From CAZQYB01 sp964582985 (GTDB lineage: Bacteria; Planctomycetota; Phycisphaerae; Sedimentisphaerales; Anaerobacaceae), in contig CAZOUM010000005.1 of the NCBI GenBank assembly GCA_964582985.1, forward strand, positions 15,606-79,605: a stretch of DNA of 64,000 nucleotides, written 5' to 3'. Positions 26,663-35,673 of this stretch are shown in pieces. The first letter of the stretch is position 1; every line of letters begins with the position of its first letter. The notes beneath the pieces were generated by a model. It was not told the DNA's origin, did not search any database, and worked only from the letters and a program-made list of their open reading frames with translations. Made by a program: the position numbers and the translations under genes.

Positions 26663-28503
26663 ATGGCAAGAACATCGGTTAAAGCCAGGAAAACGGCGAG
26701 AAAAAAAGGTGCAACGCCGAAGGCCAAGGCAAGCAAAAAGAGGAGCTCTTCGAAACGTGCGACAGCCAAGAAGCGCGTAAGGCCGAAGGCCAAGGCAAGC
26801 AAAAAGAGGAGCTCTTCGAAACGTGCGACAGCTAAGAAACGCGTAACGCCGAAGGCCAAGGCAAGCAGAAAGAGAAGCTCTTCGAAGAAACGTGCGACAG
26901 CTAAGAAACGCGTAACGCCGAAGGCCAAGGCAAGCAGAAAGAAGAGCGCTTCGAAACGCGCAACAGCTAAGAAGCATGTAACGCCGAAGGCCAAGGCAAG
27001 CAGAAAGAAGAGCGCTTCGAAACACGTGGCAGCTAAGAAGCATGTAACACCGAAGGCCAAGGCAATCAGAAAGAGCGCCGCTTCGAAACACGTGGCAGCT
27101 AAGAAGCATGTAACACCGAAGGCCAAGGCAATCNNNNNNNNNNNNNNNNNNNNNNNNNNNNNNNNNNNNNNNNNNNNNNNNNNNNNNNNNNNNNNNNNNN
27201 NNNNNNNNNNNNNNNNNNNNNNNNNNNNNNNNNAAAGAGCGCCGCTTCGAAACACGTGGCAGCTAAGAAGCATGTAACACCGAAGGCCGAGGCAGCCAGA
27301 AAAACCACAAAGAAAGTCGCCCAAAGACGAAGCCCCATAACGGCAAAAGGTGAATTTGATTTCAACGCCTGGCTGCTGCCCTCCTTAGCTTTGGAGCAAT
27401 TTGAACCTAATTTTGAGCAAGAGGTTGGCGTTGTGGACCGTATCAAGGGCTCTACCCGCTATGCCTGGGTCGGTACGGGTCAGTGCGGTGGAAGATTGGT
27501 GAAATCTTTCTATGACCTCGGTTATAAAAAGGTACTGGCTGTGAACACGACTCATCACGATTTGGATTTGCTCAATATTCCCGAGAAACAAAAGTTGTTA
27601 ATGGACGTAGGTTCAAAGGGTGCCGGCAAGGACATGGAAAGAGGCAAAGAAGCCGTCCAGCAGTATCTGCAGGAAATTTTACACCTTTCCAGACAGACGT
27701 TCGGCACTCAAGTTGACCATATCATGGTTTGCTTCGGAGCTGGTGGTGGTACCGGCAGCGGAAGCGTCGGTGGGTTGATTGAGATTGTCAAAAAATACGC
27801 ACGCTATGTCGGACTGGAAAATCCGGACAGAAAGGTTGGCGTAGTTATGACTTTACCCACCGTCGGCGAAGCCAGTTCCCCATTGATAGCTGAAAATGCG
27901 TATAACGCGGCTTACGAGATGAGCCAAATGGCTGCCGCTGGGGAAATATCGCCTCTTATCTTTATAGACAATGACAAGATAAACAAGATGTATCCGGGAA
28001 TGACGGTAAAGGCGTTCTGGCCCAGCATAAACAGCACTGTCGCAACTCTGTTTGATATTTTCAACAGGGTCAGTGCCTTGAGCAGCCAGTACACTTCCTT
28101 TGACCCTTCAGATTATAACAGCATTATGGGATGCGGCGGGTGCACCATAATGGGCCTGACCAAAGTGAACAAATTTAGCGACAAGTTTGCGCTGTCCCAG
28201 GCAATGAAAAGAAACCTTGAGAAGACACTGCTTGCCGGTGGATTCGACCTGTCTACAGCCAAACGGGCTGGCTGCATAGTTGTTGCCGGGAAAAAATTAA
28301 TGGCCAGCGTCAAAGGTCTGCAGGACAACATCGACTATGCATTTGATAATTTGTCGGAAATAACGGGCGAAGCCACAATTCATCGAGGAATATACGAAGA
28401 CGGCAGGGAGTCCTTAAGGGTGTACACGGTTATAGGAGGAATGGAGACCTGTACAGCGCGGCTGGAAGAGCTGAAAAGCCGCATAGTTGTTGGTGCTCGT
28501 TAA
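26663..28503 (+). CDS. Tubulin/FtsZ-superfamily GTPase with an N-terminal histone-H1-like repeat tail (assembly gap inside)
   Basis: Starts at ATG 26663 after GGGAGG. Residues from ~20 are Lys/Ala/Ser/Arg repeats of about 22 residues, like bacterial H1-like and AlgP tails, interrupted by 100 N. After the gap the same repeat resumes in another frame, as expected when N stands for an unknown length, and leads into a GTPase. Its parts are WVGTGQCGGRLVKSF (tubulin-type GQCG T1 loop), VLAVNTTHHD, CFGAGGGTGSGS (tubulin signature T4 loop), IFIDNDKI, and FDPSDYNSIM, which keeps the spaced Asp pair of the FtsZ catalytic T7 loop, followed by GGCTIMG. No FtsA/ZipA-binding C-terminal peptide is present. 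A filament-forming GTPase with a DNA-binding tail is the simplest reading. Lengths downstream of the gap are certain; total length is not. Confidence 0.8.
26720..27284 (+). repeat. Tandem 66-bp coding repeats (H1-like tail)
   Basis: Six complete units before the gap and at least one after it, each about 66 bases (22 codons), start KAKAS or KAKAI and end in KKRVTP or KKHVTP. One unit has an extra codon. Units next to the gap are nearly identical, which explains why assembly failed here. Confidence 0.9.
27134..27233. other. Assembly gap (100 N)
   Basis: Exactly 100 N inside the tandem repeat. The round number indicates a scaffold placeholder of unknown true size, so the frame shift across it is not evidence for a pseudogene. 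Confidence 0.98.
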
Positions 28504-28542
28504 TTAAACGACTAACGCTTTGCGAATAGATGACTTTTTATA

Positions 28543-28599
28543 TTCGCCGGGTGTGCTGCTAACCTTCTTTCTGAGATGGCGCGCAGCATATCCGGCGAA
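28543..28599 (+). terminator. Conserved hairpin downstream of the first tubulin-like gene
   Basis: TTCGCCGG (28543-28550) pairs with CCGGCGAA (28592-28599), extended inward by GTGTGCTGC with GCAGCATAT through G-U pairs: a 17-bp stem with a 23-base loop, followed by ATTCATTTTA. The same structure and tail recur after the paralogue at 30127-30189. It may be a terminator, an RNA-stability element or a protein-binding site. Confidence 0.65.
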
Positions 28600-28731
28600 A
28601 TTCATTTTAGCATAACCGCCGGTTAACAGGCCAACAAAGGCGATGTCACTGCAAATGTCCGTAGTGAGTGTTTAACAACAGACAATAGCTGAAAAATAAG
28701 TTTAACAAACAATTATATAGACCGAGAGATA

Positions 28732-30114
28732 ATGAAAAGAGCAGGAACATCTATCAAACGCAAAAAAAAAGCTAAAGGTCTCGGCATAATCCCGGGGGAT
28801 ATGAAAGAGGCTGAACTTATCCGCGCCATCCAGAAAGCAGAAGGTCACAACCCCTGCTTTGGAAAATCAGATGGTCGATGTTCATACACCAATTGCCGCT
28901 TTAGGCGGTATTGTCTTGCTCGAGCAAAAGGTAAATTTGATATCAACTCACGGTTAATACCCACTTTGGATTTGGAACAATATGAGCCCAATATTGAGCC
29001 TGAGGTTGGGGTTAACGACAATATCAAGGGCTCTACCCGCTATGCCTGGATTGGTGCCGGTCAATGTGGTGGAAGATTGGTGAAGTCCTTCTATGACCTG
29101 GGTTACAGAAAAGCCCTGGCGGTGAACACTACTCATCACGATACGGATTTGCTGGAGATACCGGAAAATCAAAAGTTCCTGATGGACATCGGGGAAAAGG
29201 GCGCCGGTAATGACATGGAAAGAGGCAAAGGTGCCGTCCAGCAATATCAGCAGGAAATTCTGCACTTAACCAGGCAAACATTTGGCTCTCAGATTGACCA
29301 CATCATGGTTTGTTTTGGAGCCGGTGGAGGCACAGGCGGTGGAAGCGCAACAGGTCTGATCGAGGCTGCCAAAAGATATGCTCGATACATCGGCCTGACC
29401 GACCCGGACAAGAAGGTGGGTGTGATTATGACTTTACCGACGGTAGGCGAAGCAAGTTCCCCATTGGTCGCTCAAAATGCGTATGATGTGGCTTGGAAAT
29501 TGAGCCAAATGGCAACAGAAGGTAAAATATCGCCGTTTATCATCATAGATAACGAAAAGATTAACAAGTTGTATCCAATGATGACGGTAAAATCCTTCTG
29601 GCCAACCATAAACAACACCGTGGCGGGTCTGTTCGATATTTTCAACAGGCTCAGTGCCTTAAGCAGCCGGTACACCTCATTTGACCCTGCAGATTATCAC
29701 AGCATTATGGAGTCAGGCGGATGTGCAATAATGGGCATGAGCAAAGTAAATACATTTAGTAGTAAGTTCGCGATATCCCAGGCCATAAAAAGCAACCTCG
29801 AAAAGACGCCGCTGGCCAATGGGTTCAATTTGTCCACCGCCAAGGTGGCCGGTTGCATAGTTGTCGGCGGCAGGAAGTTAATGGCAGAGGTCAAAGGCCT
29901 GCAGGACAATATCAACTACGCTTTTGATGTTCTGTCAGAGATAACCGGCAAGGCAACCATCCATCGAGGAATCTATGAAGACGGCAGGAATAGTCTGAGG
30001 GTTTACACCATTATTGGCGGACTGGACGCTCCCAAAAAACGCCTCGCACAGCTTTTGAGCTACGGGGCTGTTCAAGTTAGTCGAGCAGCCGGGATACCGC
30101 AACAGGCACAATAG
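28732..30114 (+). CDS. Second tubulin/FtsZ-superfamily GTPase with an N-terminal four-cysteine module
   Basis: 460 residues, a close paralogue of the gene before it (the cores look roughly three-quarters identical by eye). Motifs: GAGQCGG at 108-114, GGGTGGG at 198-204, IIDNEKI at 272-278, and D318/D321 in FDPADYHSIM, equivalent to the catalytic loop of FtsZ. Instead of the H1-like repeats it has a short Lys/Arg-rich start (KRKKKAK) and a small module around AELIRAIQKAEGHNPCFG with cysteines at 42, 50, 55 and 61, resembling small SAP/zinc-binding-like modules seen in other bacterial proteins (inference). Probably assembles with, or in place of, the first protein. Not a normal FtsZ: no linker or C-terminal anchor peptide. 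Confidence 0.82.
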   Translation: MKRAGTSIKRKKKAKGLGIIPGDMKEAELIRAIQKAEGHNPCFGKSDGRCSYTNCRFRRYCLARAKGKFDINSRLIPTLDLEQYEPNIEPEVGVNDNIKGSTRYAWIGAGQCGGRLVKSFYDLGYRKALAVNTTHHDTDLLEIPENQKFLMDIGEKGAGNDMERGKGAVQQYQQEILHLTRQTFGSQIDHIMVCFGAGGGTGGGSATGLIEAAKRYARYIGLTDPDKKVGVIMTLPTVGEASSPLVAQNAYDVAWKLSQMATEGKISPFIIIDNEKINKLYPMMTVKSFWPTINNTVAGLFDIFNRLSALSSRYTSFDPADYHSIMESGGCAIMGMSKVNTFSSKFAISQAIKSNLEKTPLANGFNLSTAKVAGCIVVGGRKLMAEVKGLQDNINYAFDVLSEITGKATIHRGIYEDGRNSLRVYTIIGGLDAPKKRLAQLLSYGAVQVSRAAGIPQQAQ

Positions 30115-30126
30115 ATAGTTCTTTAC

Positions 30127-30189
30127 ATTCGCCGGACATGCTGTTAGCCCCCGATTTTAAGCGGATTTCCGGCAGCATGCTCGGCGAAT
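30127..30189 (+). terminator. Conserved hairpin downstream of the second tubulin-like gene
   Basis: ATTCGCCG (30127-30134) pairs with CGGCGAAT (30182-30189), with ATGCTG/CAGCAT inside, then TTCATTTTA. Same design and tail as the element at 28543-28599, so the duplication included the 3' untranslated region or the element is under selection. Confidence 0.65.
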
Positions 30190-30321
30190 TTCATTTTACA
30201 AACACAAACAGGTTTTCTCACTGCTCGCCTTCAAAACAAACAATCACGGGGTAATTTTTGTGGCCCTGTCTGTGAATTTCTGGTAGGATTTTAATGTAGG
30301 TTTTTGGGAGACGCTATAGCT

Positions 30322-31167
30322 ATGGCCGAAGAAGCTAAAAGTCAGTGGAACGGTTTTTCATTGAAGCCGCGCAAGGAAATGCCCGAAGGGCTGTGGATGC
30401 GTTGTCCAGGCTGCGAGCATATGCTCTATAAGAGTGCCGTCGAAAAGAACCTCAACGTTTGTCCGGAATGCAATCATCATTTTCGCATTGAGGCGGCAAT
30501 ACGGATTAAGTATTTGGTTGACGAGGGTTCTTTTGAGGAGATATTAAGCGACTTGACGACCCATGACCCGCTGGGGTTTAAATACAGGGGGACCACTTAT
30601 AAACAGCGACTCAAAGCTGATGAGAAAAAGTCCGGTGCCAAGGAGGCCATGCGAATCGGCAAGGCCTTTATTAAGGGTAGAGGCGTTGTCCTGGCGGTGA
30701 TGGAGCCGAATTTCCTGATGGGCTCTATGGGCTTTGTAGTCGGGGAAAAGTTTTGTGCGGCCGTTGATAAAGCGATTGAAGAATCTTTGCCGCTGGTTGT
30801 GATTTGCTGCTCAGGTGGAGCAAGGATGCACGAGGGTGTGGTGTCACTGGGCCAGATGGCCAAAACTTCCGCGGCGCTGGCAAAATTAGATGAAGCCAAG
30901 GGACTTTTCATTTCAGTCTTGACCGACCCTACTACCGGCGGGGTGACAGCAAGCTTTGCAACGTTAGGCGATTGTTTAATAGCCGAACCGGGGGCTTTGA
31001 TTGGTTTTGCCGGGCCCCGCACCGTCGCTGAAACAATAAAGGTGGAGCTGCCGGAGGGATTTCAGACCGCTGAATTTATGCTCGAGCACGGCTTTGTTGA
31101 TATGATTGTCCACCGCAGAGACCTCCGCAGCGAAATTGCCCGCCTAATAGATTACTGCCAAAAATAG
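30322..31167 (+). CDS. accD: Acetyl-CoA carboxylase carboxyltransferase, beta subunit
   Basis: About 281 residues from ATG 30322, which follows GGGAG; a TTG at 30304 is also in frame. The N-terminal zinc ribbon has four cysteines (RCPGCEHM and VCPECNHHF). The carboxyltransferase core includes GKAFIKGRGVVLAVMEPNF, CCSGGARMHEG and FAGPRTVAETI. AccD works with AccA to move the carboxyl group from biotin to acetyl-CoA in fatty acid synthesis. accA is not in the window. Confidence 0.97.
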   Translation: MAEEAKSQWNGFSLKPRKEMPEGLWMRCPGCEHMLYKSAVEKNLNVCPECNHHFRIEAAIRIKYLVDEGSFEEILSDLTTHDPLGFKYRGTTYKQRLKADEKKSGAKEAMRIGKAFIKGRGVVLAVMEPNFLMGSMGFVVGEKFCAAVDKAIEESLPLVVICCSGGARMHEGVVSLGQMAKTSAALAKLDEAKGLFISVLTDPTTGGVTASFATLGDCLIAEPGALIGFAGPRTVAETIKVELPEGFQTAEFMLEHGFVDMIVHRRDLRSEIARLIDYCQK

Positions 31168-31444
31168 CTCGTCGCTCGTGACCCGTGATTCGTAAATTCA
31201 AGGGCGATTCCCAATTGCTTCTGCTGGGAAATATCTGGGCCGTTTATCATCTCGCGAATAATCGCTAAATCTTCCCTTTTACTTCCGACCAAATATCCGT
31301 ATAATCTCGGTTGCATAATTGAAGGGTGCAAGACCGGTACAGTGAATCGTGGCCTATGTTACGGGATACGGAATGATATTTTGAATTTTTATCATTTGAG
31401 TTTGTTTCGGATTTCGATATTCGAATTTCGGATTTGTAAGAATT

Positions 31445-32491
31445 ATGGGTTATTTTCGGCGAAATGTTGAAAAGGCCAAGGGTTATGAGCCGGGTTTTCA
31501 GCCGAAGCAAGCAGACGTGCTGAAGCTAAATACCAACGAAAATCCCTACCCACCGTCTCCTGCTGTAATGAACGCATTGGCCCGGATAAGTGTAGAACAG
31601 CTTCGTCGGTACCCCGACCCGATTGCGCAGGAGTTCCGCAAAGCGGCGGCGCAGGTCAATGGAGTCCCAGCTGATTGGATTATGTGCTGCAACGGTGGAG
31701 ACGATTTGCTCAATATTGCTTTCCGTGCGTTCTGTGATGAGAGTCGTCCTGTCGCATATCCGGTTCCTACGTATTCCCTCTATCCGGTTCTGGCCAAACT
31801 GCAAAATTGCAGGGCGCTTGAGATTCCGTTCGATGGTGAGTTCAATCTGCCGGCCAAATTGGCAAAAACCGGCGCGGCTTTGACCATAGTTTGTAATCCC
31901 AATGCGCCGACCGGCAGCTTCGTAAGTGTTGACGAACTGGCGTCGTTGGCAGATGAGATTTCCAAAGTGTTGTTGATTGATGAGGCGTATGTGGATTTTG
32001 CAGACAAAAACTGCACAAGGCTGGTTAAGGATTTCGACAATGTGATTGTACTTCGGTCAATGAGCAAAGGGTACTCTCTTGCGGGAATACGATTTGGCTA
32101 TGCAATTGCGCAGCCGGCCCTGATATCGGGTCTGATGAAAATTAAGGATTCATACAATGTTGATGCGGTTGCTACTGCCGTGGCCACCGCGGCGATAAGG
32201 GACCAGGAATATTTCAAAGAGAATATCGAAAAGGTAAAAATGGAGCGCGAGAGATTGGCGGCAGAGCTAAGGGCGCTAAAGTTCGAAGTCCCCGACAGCG
32301 CTGCTAATTTTGTTCTCGCCAAAAACAAAAATTGCAAAGCCAACGAGATTTATGACAAACTGGTAAAACGCAGCATTTATATCAGGTACTTTGACTTGCC
32401 GGGCTTGGAAGACAAAATAAGAATAACGGTGGGTACGAGCGAACAAAATGATACGCTGCTCTTGGCTTTGAAAGAGATTCTATCAGAATAG
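31445..32491 (+). CDS. hisC: Histidinol-phosphate aminotransferase
   Basis: 348 residues, class II aminotransferase fold with PLP. Typical parts are LNTNENPYPPSP at the N-terminus, RYPDP, NPNAPTGS, LLIDEAYVDF and the Schiff-base lysine in RSMSKGYSLAGIRFGY. It forms histidinol phosphate from imidazole acetol phosphate. hisB begins 10 bases later, so the two form a partial his operon. Confidence 0.95.
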   Translation: MGYFRRNVEKAKGYEPGFQPKQADVLKLNTNENPYPPSPAVMNALARISVEQLRRYPDPIAQEFRKAAAQVNGVPADWIMCCNGGDDLLNIAFRAFCDESRPVAYPVPTYSLYPVLAKLQNCRALEIPFDGEFNLPAKLAKTGAALTIVCNPNAPTGSFVSVDELASLADEISKVLLIDEAYVDFADKNCTRLVKDFDNVIVLRSMSKGYSLAGIRFGYAIAQPALISGLMKIKDSYNVDAVATAVATAAIRDQEYFKENIEKVKMERERLAAELRALKFEVPDSAANFVLAKNKNCKANEIYDKLVKRSIYIRYFDLPGLEDKIRITVGTSEQNDTLLLALKEILSE

Positions 32492-32501
32492 GACCATTCT
32501 T

Positions 32502-33086
32502 ATGGAAGAGAGATTCGCCAAAATTCACAGGCAAACCAGGGAAACCGACTGTACAGTTGAGCTTAATCTGGATGGCGTCGGCAAATATGAAATCGACACT
32601 GGAATTGGCTTCTTGGACCATATGCTGACCCACTTGAGCAAGCACAGCAAGTTCGATTTGGTAGTCAAGGCCAAAGGCGATTTGAATGTTGATGCGCATC
32701 ATACGGCTGAAGACATAGCGATATGCCTCGGCGAGTGTCTGGTCAAAACACTTGGCGACAAGAAAGGGATTGCCAGATACGGGCACAGCTCTGTACCGAT
32801 GGAGGAAACTCTGGCGAATGTGTCCGTCGATTTGTCCGGCAGGCCGAGCTGCGTCTATAACGTTGATTACAGGACGGACAAGATCGGTGACTTCGATGTC
32901 GAGTGTCTGGAGGAGTTGCTGCGCAGCTTCTCCAATCACGGCAAGTTTAATCTGCACATAAACGTGCCGTACGGGACAAACAGCCATCACATGGCTGAGG
33001 CGATTTTCAAGGGACTCGGTCAGGCACTCGGCGCAGCCGTTAGAATTGTCGGGACGGATGTCCCCAGTACAAAGGGCATACTGTGA
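32502..33086 (+). CDS. hisB: Imidazoleglycerol-phosphate dehydratase
   Basis: 194 residues, the usual length for a single-domain HisB. Metal-binding motifs GFLDHMLTHLSKHS, DAHHTAEDIAICLGE and the C-terminal SHHMAEAIFKGLGQAL are all present. It dehydrates imidazole glycerol phosphate in histidine synthesis. It lacks the fused phosphatase domain of enteric HisB. Its stop codon overlaps the ispF start (GTGA at 33083-33086). Confidence 0.97.
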   Translation: MEERFAKIHRQTRETDCTVELNLDGVGKYEIDTGIGFLDHMLTHLSKHSKFDLVVKAKGDLNVDAHHTAEDIAICLGECLVKTLGDKKGIARYGHSSVPMEETLANVSVDLSGRPSCVYNVDYRTDKIGDFDVECLEELLRSFSNHGKFNLHINVPYGTNSHHMAEAIFKGLGQALGAAVRIVGTDVPSTKGIL

Positions 33087-33595
33087 TTGAAGAGCACGAC
33101 CACGAATATCGCACCGGCATCGGCACCGATATCCACCAAGTAGGTGTGGACAGGAAGCTGATGCTCGGCGGTGTGTTTGTGCCGCACTGTGCCGGTCTGG
33201 CAGGTCACAGCGATGGTGACGTCGCCTTACACGCCGTTATCGATGCTCTGTTGGGTGCGAGCGGGATGGGCGATATAGGGACACTGTTTCCGGATACTGA
33301 CCCACAGTTCAAAGATGCCGACAGCAAGGGGCTTCTGCTTGATGTGAAGGAAAGACTCGAAGAAAAACGCTGGGTGATTGTCAATATTGATTTAACTATA
33401 CACGCTGAGCAGCCGAAGCTGCAGCCCGTCAAAGCCCAGATGAAAAGGTGCATCGCAAGTATTCTGGGAATTGATTTCAACGCGGTCAACGTCAAGGCAA
33501 AGACGAACGAGGGCCTCGGCGAGATAGGCGCCGGCGAGGCAATGGCGGCGACGGCTATAGTGCTTTTGAAAAGGAAATATAAAAGAACTTTATAA
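33083..33595 (+). CDS. ispF: 2-C-methyl-D-erythritol 2,4-cyclodiphosphate synthase
   Basis: 170 residues with GIGTDIHQV (metal ligands of the D-x-H motif), AGHSDGDVALHAVIDALLGA and the late motif KAKTNEGLGEIGAGEAMAA. It makes the cyclic diphosphate of the MEP isoprenoid pathway. The GTG start overlaps the hisB stop by four bases, implying translational coupling. cysS follows, a pairing seen in other bacteria. Confidence 0.96.
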   Translation: MIEEHDHEYRTGIGTDIHQVGVDRKLMLGGVFVPHCAGLAGHSDGDVALHAVIDALLGASGMGDIGTLFPDTDPQFKDADSKGLLLDVKERLEEKRWVIVNIDLTIHAEQPKLQPVKAQMKRCIASILGIDFNAVNVKAKTNEGLGEIGAGEAMAATAIVLLKRKYKRTL

Positions 33596-33697
33596 AAACG
33601 TAGGTTTTACAGATTGAAAGAAGAAGATTATGATTTGCATGTATTTTAAAGAAGGCCGGAAACCGGAGATTATTAAAAATTAGTGGAATTGTAAAAA

Positions 33698-35176
33698 ATG
33701 GGACTTAAGCTTTACAACAGTCTGACAAGAAACAAGGATGTTTTTGAGCCTTTGGAAAAAGGCAGGGTCGGGATGTATGTCTGTGGGCCGACCGTATATG
33801 GCCACGCACATTTGGGACACGCGAAAAGCTACGTTAGCTTAGACGTTCTTCTCCGTTATCTTAGCTATTTGGGATATAGCGTGACCTACGTGCAGAATAT
33901 AACAGACGTAGGTCATTTGACCGACGATGCGGACGAAGGTGAGGATAAGATTGTCGAAGCGGCGAAAAAGGAAAAGAAGCATCCGATGGCCGTGGCCGAA
34001 TTTTATACGCGAAGCTATTTTGATGATATGGATAGACTAAACTGCCTCCGACCGGATATCAGTCCGAGAGCAAGCGGCCATATCACCGAGCAGATAGACC
34101 TGGTAAAGATACTGCTGGACAAGGGCTGCGCTTATGAAGCTAACGGCTCGGTCTACTTCGATGTATCTAAATTTCCTGACTACGGGAAACTTTCGGGCAG
34201 AAATGTGGATGAGATGTTGGCCGGCGCTCGTGTAGAGGTTTCGCCGGACAAGAAGGCACCTGTTGATTTCGCGCTTTGGAAGAAAGCGGAGCCGAACCAC
34301 GTTATGCAGTGGCCGAGTCCCTGGGGGATGGGTTATCCGGGGTGGCACCTCGAATGCTCGGTAATGAGTATGAAATACCTCGGCAAGACCTTTGATATCC
34401 ACGGCGGCGGACTCGAAAACCAGTTTCCACACCACGAGTGCGAAATTGCTCAGTCCGAGGCGGCCAATGGTGTCCAGTTCGTTCGATACTGGGTGCACCA
34501 TAATATGGTCACCGTTGACGGCCAAAAGATGGGCAAAAGCTTGAACAATTTTATCACTCTAAAGCAGGCGTTTTCCGGCGCGCACGAGAGGTTGACCAGA
34601 AGTTATGACCCGCTGGCGATAAGACAGTTAATATTGAACAGCCATTACAGAAGCCCATTGGATTTTTCGGATGCGGCTTTGTTCGCGGCCCAGAGCGGCT
34701 ATGAAAAGATAACCAAGACAGTCAAGGCTGTGCGCAAAAGAATCAGTACTGCTGCGGAAGGCAAACCAGATGAAGCAGTAGCAGACCAGTTGAAACAGTT
34801 GAGAGAAAAATTTGAAGCTGCGATGGATGATGATTTGAATACCTCGATTGCGATGTCGGTTATCTTTGATATGGTTCGACTGGCTAACGGGCTTCTCGAA
34901 GACAGCAATACAACCGCGGCGACCCTTAGTGTAGTCGAGGTTTTGTTTGGCCGATTGGGTGGTGAGGTGTTGGGAATTGTAAAAGACGATTACCCGGAAA
35001 TGAGCCCGGAAGATGAGCAAATGCTGGATAAGCTGGTCAACGTCTTGATTGAGCAGCGAAATGAAGCTCGCAGAGAAAAAAATTTTGGCGCTGCAGATGC
35101 CGTTCGCGACAAACTAAATGAAATCGGCATTGTTCTGGAAGACAGGCCGGACAAGACTGAGTGGAGGAGGAAATGA
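33698..35176 (+). CDS. cysS: Cysteinyl-tRNA synthetase
   Basis: 492 residues, class I synthetase. The zinc ligand region starts with [15 protein letters not shown], which also holds the HIGH motif as [13 protein letters not shown] and HHECEIAQS supply further zinc ligands, and KMGKSLNN is the KMSKS loop with a common G variant. It charges tRNA-Cys. The stop lies inside the ruvC start region (overlap at 35173-35176). Confidence 0.97.
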   Translation: MGLKLYNSLTRNKDVFEPLEKGRVGMYVCGPTVYGHAHLGHAKSYVSLDVLLRYLSYLGYSVTYVQNITDVGHLTDDADEGEDKIVEAAKKEKKHPMAVAEFYTRSYFDDMDRLNCLRPDISPRASGHITEQIDLVKILLDKGCAYEANGSVYFDVSKFPDYGKLSGRNVDEMLAGARVEVSPDKKAPVDFALWKKAEPNHVMQWPSPWGMGYPGWHLECSVMSMKYLGKTFDIHGGGLENQFPHHECEIAQSEAANGVQFVRYWVHHNMVTVDGQKMGKSLNNFITLKQAFSGAHERLTRSYDPLAIRQLILNSHYRSPLDFSDAALFAAQSGYEKITKTVKAVRKRISTAAEGKPDEAVADQLKQLREKFEAAMDDDLNTSIAMSVIFDMVRLANGLLEDSNTTAATLSVVEVLFGRLGGEVLGIVKDDYPEMSPEDEQMLDKLVNVLIEQRNEARREKNFGAADAVRDKLNEIGIVLEDRPDKTEWRRK

Positions 35177-35673
35177 AAATCCTCGGTATCGATCCGGGTC
35201 TGCAGGTTTGCGGATATGCCTGTTTAGAGACAAGCTCAGCAGGGGAAAAGTTGGTTGAAGCCGGCGTCTTTCGCACAAGTGGTGGCCCGGCAATAGAAGC
35301 AAAGCTCAATCAAATTGCTGAAGACACCGGGTCGCTGCTGGAAAAATTCAGGCCTGAGATTGTAGCGGTGGAAGAATTATATTCGCACTACGCGCATCCC
35401 AAAACAGCAATATTGATGGGACATGCAAGGGGCGTTATACTGCAAAAATGTGCGGAGGCAGCAGTGGATGTTAGAAGCTTTAGTGCGACGCGGATAAAAA
35501 AATCAATTACCGGCAACGGCAGGGCGTCAAAGGAACAAATGCAAAGAACCATTCAAACGCTTTTGTCTTTGCCGGGTGTTCCGGAGCCGAACGATGTTGC
35601 CGATGCAATAGCAGTTGCGATTTGCTGCGCAAATTCTATAAGCCGTGGCTCTGTGGTGACTGGCAGATTATGA
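35173..35673 (+). CDS. ruvC: Holliday junction resolvase RuvC
   Basis: About 166 residues from ATG 35173, preceded by GGAGGAGG, inside the cysS stop. Catalytic acidic residues are seen in LGIDPG (N-terminal), VAVEELYS and the C-terminal DVADAIAVAIC. RuvC cuts Holliday junctions. Its stop overlaps the ruvA start (ATGA at 35670-35673), so ruvC and ruvA are coupled, with ruvB 84 bases further on. Confidence 0.96.
   Translation: MKILGIDPGLQVCGYACLETSSAGEKLVEAGVFRTSGGPAIEAKLNQIAEDTGSLLEKFRPEIVAVEELYSHYAHPKTAILMGHARGVILQKCAEAAVDVRSFSATRIKKSITGNGRASKEQMQRTIQTLLSLPGVPEPNDVADAIAVAICCANSISRGSVVTGRL

Noticed and set aside
26720..27284. Tandem repeats that could suggest a CRISPR array
   Set aside because: They are contiguous coding repeats without unique spacers; no cas genes are present.
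26525..27446. Antisense open frames with repeated CFLA/LALAFGV-type blocks
   Set aside because: They mirror the 66-bp H1-like repeat on the coding strand and show no independent start signal or family.
26663..30114. Naming the two GTPases ftsZ
   Set aside because: They lack the FtsZ C-terminal peptide, have tubulin-type GQCG instead of the FtsZ glycine string, and lie outside any division cluster.
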